Assembly: GCF_018613715.1 (NCBI RefSeq)
Contig: NZ_JAGGPT010000005.1
Location: forward strand, 310,001-374,000
Source of the DNA: Chryseobacterium sp. ISL-6
GTDB lineage: Bacteria > Bacteroidota > Bacteroidia > Flavobacteriales > Weeksellaceae
Direction of reading: 5' to 3'
Length of the DNA: 64,000 nucleotides
Shown: positions 59,428 through 64,000 of the stretch, in pieces
How positions within the stretch are numbered: position 1 is the stretch's first letter
How the letters are laid out: the number at the start of each line of letters is the position of its first letter
The notes under the pieces: generated by a model
The model's database searches: none
What the model saw: only the letters and a program-made list of their open reading frames with translations
What the model was told of the DNA's origin: nothing
Made by a program: the position numbers and the translations under genes

Positions 59428-60026
59428 TCTTTGAATTCAAAAGAAATATACTGCATCTCAGATAATTTATCTGAGATGTTTTCTTTTTGAGCTGTTTTTA
59501 AAGAAGCGGTAAGAATACAATTTTCGTTAGCATCAAAATTTAAAACTTTAGCATCAAACTTCGATAGTAAGGTAAAAATCGTATTCTGCTGATTAAAATT
59601 AAAGTGAATTTCAATTTCTGTTTCTAGTTCTCTGGTAATAATGTTAGTTTCTTCTAAAGTGAATTTTGCAGATTCCTTATAAGCTTTTACCAATCCTGAA
59701 ACACCTAATTTTGTTCCACCATAATAGCGAACCACAATCACCAATACATTGGTAATTTCATGAGCTAGTAACTGATTGTAAATTGGTAGCCCTGCACTTC
59801 CGGATGGCTCACCATCATCATTAGCACGATAATTTTCACCATTTAAACCCATTCTGAAAGCATAGCAGTGATGAGTTGCTTTCGGGTGTTCTGTTCTTAC
59901 TTTTTCTAAAGCATCCTTAAGTTCATTGTCATTATGTACGGGATAAGCAAATCCAATGAATTTGCTTCCTTTTTCTTTTATTAAAGTATTTTCGATGGGT
60001 TTTTCTATCGTTTTGTATTCGTGCAT
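59424..60026 (-). CDS. YigZ/IMPACT family protein
   Basis: A 200-residue protein of the UPF0029/IMPACT family. Seen: KGSKFIGFAYPV near residues 19-30, HPKATHHCYAFRMG, RANDDGEPSGSAGLPIYNQLLAHEITNVLVIVVRYYGGTKLGVSGLVKAYKES (the family signature, residues about 67-119). The C-terminal DUF1949-like domain follows. E. coli YigZ is an uncharacterised factor and IMPACT regulates GCN2 in eukaryotes; the bacterial function is unknown. Confidence 0.9.
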   Translation of the reverse strand: MHEYKTIEKPIENTLIKEKGSKFIGFAYPVHNDNELKDALEKVRTEHPKATHHCYAFRMGLNGENYRANDDGEPSGSAGLPIYNQLLAHEITNVLVIVVRYYGGTKLGVSGLVKAYKESAKFTLEETNIITRELETEIEIHFNFNQQNTIFTLLSKFDAKVLNFDANENCILTASLKTAQKENISDKLSEMQYISFEFKD

Positions 60027-60069
60027 TTACCTGGTATCGTTTAGGACTTACAAAATTAAGATTTTACAT

Positions 60070-60093
60070 AAAAAAAAGAGCGTTTCCGCTCTT
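60070..60093 (-). terminator. Terminator after the double-glycine peptide genes
   Basis: 7-bp stem AAGAGCG / CGCTCTT with a TTTC loop and, on the minus strand, T8 after it. Lies 27 bases after the stop of the downstream peptide gene. Confidence 0.85.
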
Positions 60094-60119
60094 ATAATCA
60101 AATATCATTTTTAATGTTG

Positions 60120-60296
60120 TTAGCACGCTTCAGGAAAACTTCCTTCAACCCAAGCTGGCGGGCAGCTCATATCCTGAGAATTATTACAACATTGCATTTG
60201 TAAAGATGGCGGATAAGTAGTACAACATAAAGGCGGTCTCATTCCTCCGGATACTTTTCTTAAATTCTGTCTTGTGATTTTTTTTAGATTTTTCAT
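60120..60296 (-). CDS. Cys-rich double-glycine-leader peptide (bacteriocin-like), copy 1
   Basis: A 58-residue precursor from the ATG at 60296. Leader MKNLKKITRQNLRKVSGG ends in the GG cleavage site typical of peptides exported by peptidase-containing ABC transporters. The 40-residue core has six cysteines (two CC pairs plus two single Cys) and many prolines. Such short precursors are annotated as bacteriocin-like in Chryseobacterium. A longer in-frame start at 60380 is not credible, as it reads through the other peptide gene. It is the second gene of a tandem pair with no transporter nearby. Confidence 0.8.
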   Translation of the reverse strand: MKNLKKITRQNLRKVSGGMRPPLCCTTYPPSLQMQCCNNSQDMSCPPAWVEGSFPEAC

Positions 60297-60349
60297 AATA
60301 ATAAAATGTTTAGTTGAAACTAATGAATTATTCGATATAAGTTGGATTA

Positions 60350-60523
60350 TTATCCACAATAGTCCAAAGGGAGAAGGCATTTATAACTTGTTGGCCTACA
60401 GAAATCTGTCGGACAGTTGTCTCTGCAGCTTGTAAGATCCCCGTTAGGTAAAGTGCATGTTACAAAAACTCCACCGGTAATGGTTTTTAAATTGACCCTG
60501 GACATTTTTTTCAAATTTTTCAT
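60350..60523 (-). CDS. Cys-rich double-glycine-leader peptide (bacteriocin-like), copy 2
   Basis: A 57-residue precursor from the ATG at 60523. Leader MKNLKKMSRVNLKTITGG has the same pattern as copy 1 (identical at MKNLKK, R, NL and GG). The 39-residue core also has six cysteines but a different order (VTC, TSC, DNC, DFC, YKC, DYC) and no CC pairs. The 5' flanks of the two genes share TCAACTAAAC / TCAAACTAAAC and TATTATGAAAAAT, so a duplication including the leader region and 5' untranslated DNA is likely. Function unknown; antimicrobial or signalling roles are possible. Confidence 0.8.
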   Translation of the reverse strand: MKNLKKMSRVNLKTITGGVFVTCTLPNGDLTSCRDNCPTDFCRPTSYKCLLPLDYCG

Positions 60524-60593
60524 AATATGTATAGTTTAGTTTGAACCAAATTAATCATATTATTTCAAATAACTGTGATTATTATAAAAAGAA

Positions 60594-61622
60594 TTAATGA
60601 CTATTAGACAAATAAAAAGACAAAGTGTTATCTCTTACTGTTTGTATTTTAATAGGTTTTGGATTTAATTCAGGAGCCCTTGTTCCATTTTCAAGTTTTA
60701 AATTATCATTCTTAATAACCATTGCTTCATCCCAAAGATCGGAATCAATGAATTGCTGTAAAGTAAACCGGCCGCCTTCAATAATAACTGACTGGATTTG
60801 CTCTTTATACAAAGCATTCATTAGATCTGAAAGAAAATTCTCCTTTCCAATTTTGATCCAATGGATATTGTTCTCAGATCCTTCTCTAATAGAATTAAAA
60901 ACAAGAGTCTTCGCTTCATTGTTGAAGATCTTAAAGTCACCGGGAACTTTTAAATCAAAGTCGATTAAGATTCTTACAGGATTTATTCCTTCAACATTTC
61001 TTACAGTTAAACCAGGATTGTCATTTAATGCAGTTTGAGTTCCCACGAGAATGGCGTGCTCTTCTCCCCGTAACTGATGGACAAATTGATTGACTAGCGA
61101 ATTTGAAATAGAAGTGGGTTTGAAATCTTTATCCAAAAACCCATCAGCAGATTCGGCCCATTTTAAAATAATATAGGGTCTTTTCTTTTCATGATAAGTG
61201 AAAAACCTCTTGTTAAGTTCGATACATTCTTTCTCTAGAACTCCCGAAATTACTTCTATTCCTGCATCCTGAATGATTTTTTTTCCTTTTCCATTCACCT
61301 TATCATGAGAGTCCATCGCACCAATAACTACTTTTTTGAATCCTAGTTCTTTAATTTTTAAAGCACAAGGAGGAGTTCTTCCGTAATGTGCACAGGGCTC
61401 AAGAGAAACATAAATTGTAGATTCAGGGATAAGATCTTTATTGACTACAGAATTGATGGCATTGATCTCAGCATGAGGTTCTCCGGCTTTATGATGGTAG
61501 CCTTCTCCGATAACTTCACCATTATGCACAATAACACTTCCTACCAATGGGTTAGGGTACGTTTTTCCCAAAGCCTTTTGAGCCAGTTCAATGCATCTTT
61601 TTATATATAATTCGTCCTGCAT
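60594..61622 (-). CDS. ribD: Bifunctional riboflavin biosynthesis deaminase/reductase
   Basis: A 342-residue cytoplasmic enzyme. N-terminal cytidine-deaminase-like domain with GEPHAEINAI (residues about 47-56) and SLEPCAHYGRTPPCAL (residues about 73-88) holds the zinc site; it deaminates the pyrimidine. C-terminal reductase domain (from about 145, PYIILKWAESADGFLD) uses NADPH; GGRFTLQQFID near residue 281 and HAILVGTQTALNDNPGLTVR near residue 182 are typical. The start at 61622 lies 4 bases after the T run of a terminator for the upstream DUF349 gene. Confidence 0.95.
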   Translation of the reverse strand: MQDELYIKRCIELAQKALGKTYPNPLVGSVIVHNGEVIGEGYHHKAGEPHAEINAINSVVNKDLIPESTIYVSLEPCAHYGRTPPCALKIKELGFKKVVIGAMDSHDKVNGKGKKIIQDAGIEVISGVLEKECIELNKRFFTYHEKKRPYIILKWAESADGFLDKDFKPTSISNSLVNQFVHQLRGEEHAILVGTQTALNDNPGLTVRNVEGINPVRILIDFDLKVPGDFKIFNNEAKTLVFNSIREGSENNIHWIKIGKENFLSDLMNALYKEQIQSVIIEGGRFTLQQFIDSDLWDEAMVIKNDNLKLENGTRAPELNPKPIKIQTVRDNTLSFYLSNSH

Positions 61623-61625
61623 AGT

Positions 61626-61665
61626 ATTAAAAAAAGCGAAGACAAATTTCTTTGCTTCGCCTTTT
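61626..61665 (-). terminator. Terminator after the DUF349 gene, at the ribD start
   Basis: On the minus strand GCGAAG pairs with CTTCGC, with an inner CAAA/TTTG, then T7. The run ends just before the ribD ATG. A near-consensus -7 box (GAAATTTG) lies in the loop, as a possible ribD promoter. Confidence 0.8.
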
Positions 61666-61684
61666 TATTGTTTTTTTTTATCAA

Positions 61685-63487
61685 TTAGTCTCCAACAATA
61701 ATATTGTGAAGATTTTGTTTTAAAGTTTCCAGATGAGCTTTCTTTTCGTCGATTGTGTTGAAAGTATCTGCTAATAAAGGATTGTCTCTTGACGGCTTGT
61801 TGAAGAATGCTAAATTGTTTTCTAATTTTACAATTTCAGACTCGAGGTCAGAGATCTGGCTCTTCATTTTTCTAGCCTTATCTGTCAATTGATTTTCAGA
61901 AAGACCTTCTTCTTTCAACTCAAGTTCATTGATCTTATTAAGTTTTAATTTTTCTCTTAAAGTTTTATTGAACTCAGAATTGATGCCGATCTTGTCTCTA
62001 GGTACCTTTCCAATATTATTCCACGCTGTTTTTATAGCTTCGATCTTTTCGATACTTCCTTCGTCGTTAGAAATGGTTTTCAATTCCTCAAGAAGTTCTT
62101 TTTTCTGTTTGTGGTTTTCCTTCCAGTTATCAGTAGAAGCATTACTCTTCTCTCTGTAATTATTGAAGAAAGTATTACAAGCATCACGGAATTCATCCCA
62201 AATTTTATTGGTCATGCTTTTAGGAACGTGACCAATTTTTTTCCAGTCTTCCTGAAGCTTTTTAAACAATGGAACAGAGATATCCCATTCTTCATTATTC
62301 ATATTGTCCTGAGCGGTCTTGATCAATTTTAATTTTTCATCAAGATTCGTTTGCTGGGAGCCTTTTAATGATTTATAATAATTGTTCTTTGTTGTATTGA
62401 AGCTTCTTAAAATAGTCTTGAACTCATTCCAGTTTTGGTTGGATAGCTTTCTTGGAACGCTTCCTGTCTTTAAAAATTCAGAACGAAGATCTTCAACTCT
62501 TTTTATTGCATTTTGCCAGTAGTTATGATTTGGCGTTTCAGCAGGCTCAGATAATTTTTTAATCTCAGCAATAACCTTGTTTTTCTTTTCAAGGTTGTCA
62601 TTTTGTTCAGATTCTATCGCTGCCGAAAGTTCAGATTTTCTTTCGTGAATTTTGTTTGAAATCTCTTTAAATTCTTCCCATGTTTTTTCACGGAATTCTT
62701 CAGCTACAGGTTCTGCCTCTTCTTTCCAAAGTTTATGAAGATACTGTAGTTCATTTAATGCTTTTTGAATGACAGGTTCATTTTCAAGTTCCTTAGCACG
62801 GGCAATGATATGTTGTCTTTTTTCAAGGTTATGCCCATATTCCTGCTCCAGGAATTCTTTATTTAAATCCAGCATTTGATAAAACTGATTCAAATGGTGG
62901 AAGTAATTATTGTTAAGGATTTTAAATTCAGATTTTGCCACCTGCCCGGCGTTTGACCAATCTTCTTTGATTTCGCGGATAGATTTAAACAAGTTGGTAT
63001 TGGGCTCCGAATTGGTATAAAGATTTTTAAGTCTTTCGATAATACCCTGACGGTGATCAAGGTTTTTCTTCTGCTCTTCTTCCTGACCTTTCTGGAAGTT
63101 GTCATGTTTTTCTCTGAAAATACTTACTAAAGCAGAAAGTTTTGATTGTGAAGGATGCTCGTAGCTGAAATTCTCTGCAGCATTCCCTGCTTCTACATAT
63201 TCATGCTTTTTGTCTTCCACTTCATCATGGATGTAATGACTTGCTTTTTCTTTTAATTGATTGAATTTTTTAACATCTTCACCAGCGTTAGCTGAGTTGA
63301 TGATTTTTTCCATTTCTTTCAATGCATCGGCTAAAGAAATATCAGCATCAGCATGCTCTTCCAGATGTTCAGCATCATCGTGCTGAATTTCCTCCTGAGG
63401 CACAGTGTTTTCTGAGGTCTCTTCTTGTGATACTTCTGTAGAATTCTTATTTTCTTCGTTTTCAGAAAAATTATCTTCTGTTGTCAT
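61685..63487 (-). CDS. DUF349 repeat protein
   Basis: A 600-residue, largely alpha-helical protein. Residues 1-70 are acidic and disordered (NTVPQEEIQHDDAEHLEEHAD). At least five repeats of about 75 residues with a W-x-x-x-G/x-V core follow: EDWSNAGQVAKSEFK, LWKEEAEPVAEEFREKTWEEF, LKTGSVPRKLSNQNWNEF, DWKKIGHVPKSMTNKIWDEF, AWNNIGKVPRDKIG. This is the DUF349 family. A coiled-coil C terminus (DLESEIVKLENNLA). DUF349 proteins are common in Bacteroidota and Actinobacteria with no settled function. It is transcribed away from the aroE region. Confidence 0.9.
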   Translation of the reverse strand: MTTEDNFSENEENKNSTEVSQEETSENTVPQEEIQHDDAEHLEEHADADISLADALKEMEKIINSANAGEDVKKFNQLKEKASHYIHDEVEDKKHEYVEAGNAAENFSYEHPSQSKLSALVSIFREKHDNFQKGQEEEQKKNLDHRQGIIERLKNLYTNSEPNTNLFKSIREIKEDWSNAGQVAKSEFKILNNNYFHHLNQFYQMLDLNKEFLEQEYGHNLEKRQHIIARAKELENEPVIQKALNELQYLHKLWKEEAEPVAEEFREKTWEEFKEISNKIHERKSELSAAIESEQNDNLEKKNKVIAEIKKLSEPAETPNHNYWQNAIKRVEDLRSEFLKTGSVPRKLSNQNWNEFKTILRSFNTTKNNYYKSLKGSQQTNLDEKLKLIKTAQDNMNNEEWDISVPLFKKLQEDWKKIGHVPKSMTNKIWDEFRDACNTFFNNYREKSNASTDNWKENHKQKKELLEELKTISNDEGSIEKIEAIKTAWNNIGKVPRDKIGINSEFNKTLREKLKLNKINELELKEEGLSENQLTDKARKMKSQISDLESEIVKLENNLAFFNKPSRDNPLLADTFNTIDEKKAHLETLKQNLHNIIVGD

Positions 63488-63562
63488 AGCAAATCTTTTA
63501 TGTGAGTGGCGTTTAATATCTGTTGTATGTAGCTAAAAAGCCAATTAATGCACTAATTTATG

Positions 63563-64000
63563 TTATTTTTTTTGAAAATTCCAAATTTCCCAAGCTTTTT
63601 CTGCTTGCTGCTCAAGCATGTAATATCCGTTCACTGTTTTTGCTCCTTTTTCCGAAGCGTTAATAATGAACTGGGTGTAATTGGGATTATATATTAAATC
63701 GATGATTAGGTGTTCTTTAGACAATCCTTCAAAAGGAAATTTTAAACAATCTTTGGTATTAGGAAAGGTTCCCACCGGAGTAGTCTGAATAATCAGCTTG
63801 TGATTCTGAACGGTCTCTGCGCTAAGATTATCAAAATTTAATATAGAATTCCTTGAAACAATTTCTGAGGAAATCCCATTTTTATCTAATGCATATTTTA
63901 CTGCTTTTGCAGCACCTCCGTTTCCAAGAATTAATGCTGAGTTGTGATGTGGCTTTTTATGAAGAAGTAATGTTTTTTCAAATCCAACGGCATCTGTATT
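63563..64000 (-). CDS. aroE: Shikimate dehydrogenase, 5' end outside the window
   Basis: Partial: the minus-strand frame is open from the window edge (64000) to 63563, 146 codons including the stop. Visible: NTDAVGFEKTLL at the edge, LILGNGGAAKAVKYAL (the NADP-binding Gly-rich loop) near residues 23-38 of the visible part, IIQTTPVGTFPN (the TP(V)G motif) and NGYYMLEQQAEKAWEIW at the C terminus. AroE reduces 3-dehydroshikimate to shikimate in aromatic amino acid synthesis. The N-terminal substrate-binding half, with SxS and Lys/Asp residues, is not in the window. Confidence 0.92.
   Translation of the reverse strand, partial: NTDAVGFEKTLLLHKKPHHNSALILGNGGAAKAVKYALDKNGISSEIVSRNSILNFDNLSAETVQNHKLIIQTTPVGTFPNTKDCLKFPFEGLSKEHLIIDLIYNPNYTQFIINASEKGAKTVNGYYMLEQQAEKAWEIWNFQKK

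Noticed and set aside
60297..60380. N-terminal extension of peptide copy 1 from an ATG at 60380
   Set aside because: It runs over the end of peptide copy 2 in another frame; the GG leader starts exactly at 60296.
1..64000. tRNA, rRNA, transposase or integrase genes
   Set aside because: None was recognised in any intergenic region or reading frame; no search program was run.

Overview
The window is a chromosomal segment from a Flavobacteriia member of the Bacteroidota, most likely Chryseobacterium or a close Weeksellaceae relative. This rests on the AT-rich sequence, type IX secretion (T9SS) type A sorting domains, a PorP/SprF-like protein, DUF3822 and DUF5606 proteins, and repeated use of the Bacteroidetes -7 promoter element TAnnTTTG. 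No rRNA, tRNA, insertion sequence, prophage or CRISPR array was seen.

Layout. Positions 1-10 kb hold housekeeping and envelope genes: a TPR-like membrane protein, a TRIC-type channel, coaD, ddl, a PASTA protein, an RluA-type pseudouridine synthase, a PorP/SprF protein, hemW, a DUF4139/MuiA protein and murI. Positions 10.2-22.4 kb hold a complete myo-inositol catabolic cluster on the minus strand (iolJ, iolE, iolG, iolB, iolC, iolD, iolA, a second Gfo/Idh/MocA dehydrogenase and a sodium:solute symporter). A divergent LacI-family regulator and a 12-bp palindromic operator candidate sit at its head. Together these genes would import inositol and convert it to DHAP and acetyl-CoA.

Positions 22.5-41.7 kb are mixed. 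They include a nitroreductase/HxlR divergent pair, rsmD with DUF3822, Smr and metallophosphoesterase genes, a serine hydrolase, a T9SS-exported beta-propeller, a broken SixA-type phosphatase, ruvX-def, a DUF5606 gene, mazG, a 1238-residue metallophosphoesterase fused to an outer-membrane barrel, and an HD-domain protein with a Pycsar-type membrane effector domain next to a bestrophin channel. A GAF-domain protein ends this stretch. Positions 41.8-55.9 kb hold the full complex I operon nuoA-nuoN, with a short NuoG and an outer-membrane-barrel gene between nuoF and nuoG. Positions 56-64 kb hold a second T9SS propeller protein, a 58-residue membrane protein, GNAT, zinc peptidase and YigZ genes, two tandem Cys-rich double-glycine-leader peptides, ribD, a DUF349 protein and the 3' part of aroE at the window edge.

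The most unusual signal is non-coding. At least eight intergenic regions contain DNA with an exact 7-bp period, often arranged as two opposed arms. One arm has units ending in TYAGA, TGA or similar, and the other has their reverse complements (TCTnAnn, ATCAnnn). Examples are 16 perfect CTTCTAA units upstream of mazG and four elements that fill the larger gaps of the nuo operon. I know of no description of this class in Flavobacteriia. The nearest analogue I can name is the heptanucleotide STRR repeats of cyanobacteria.
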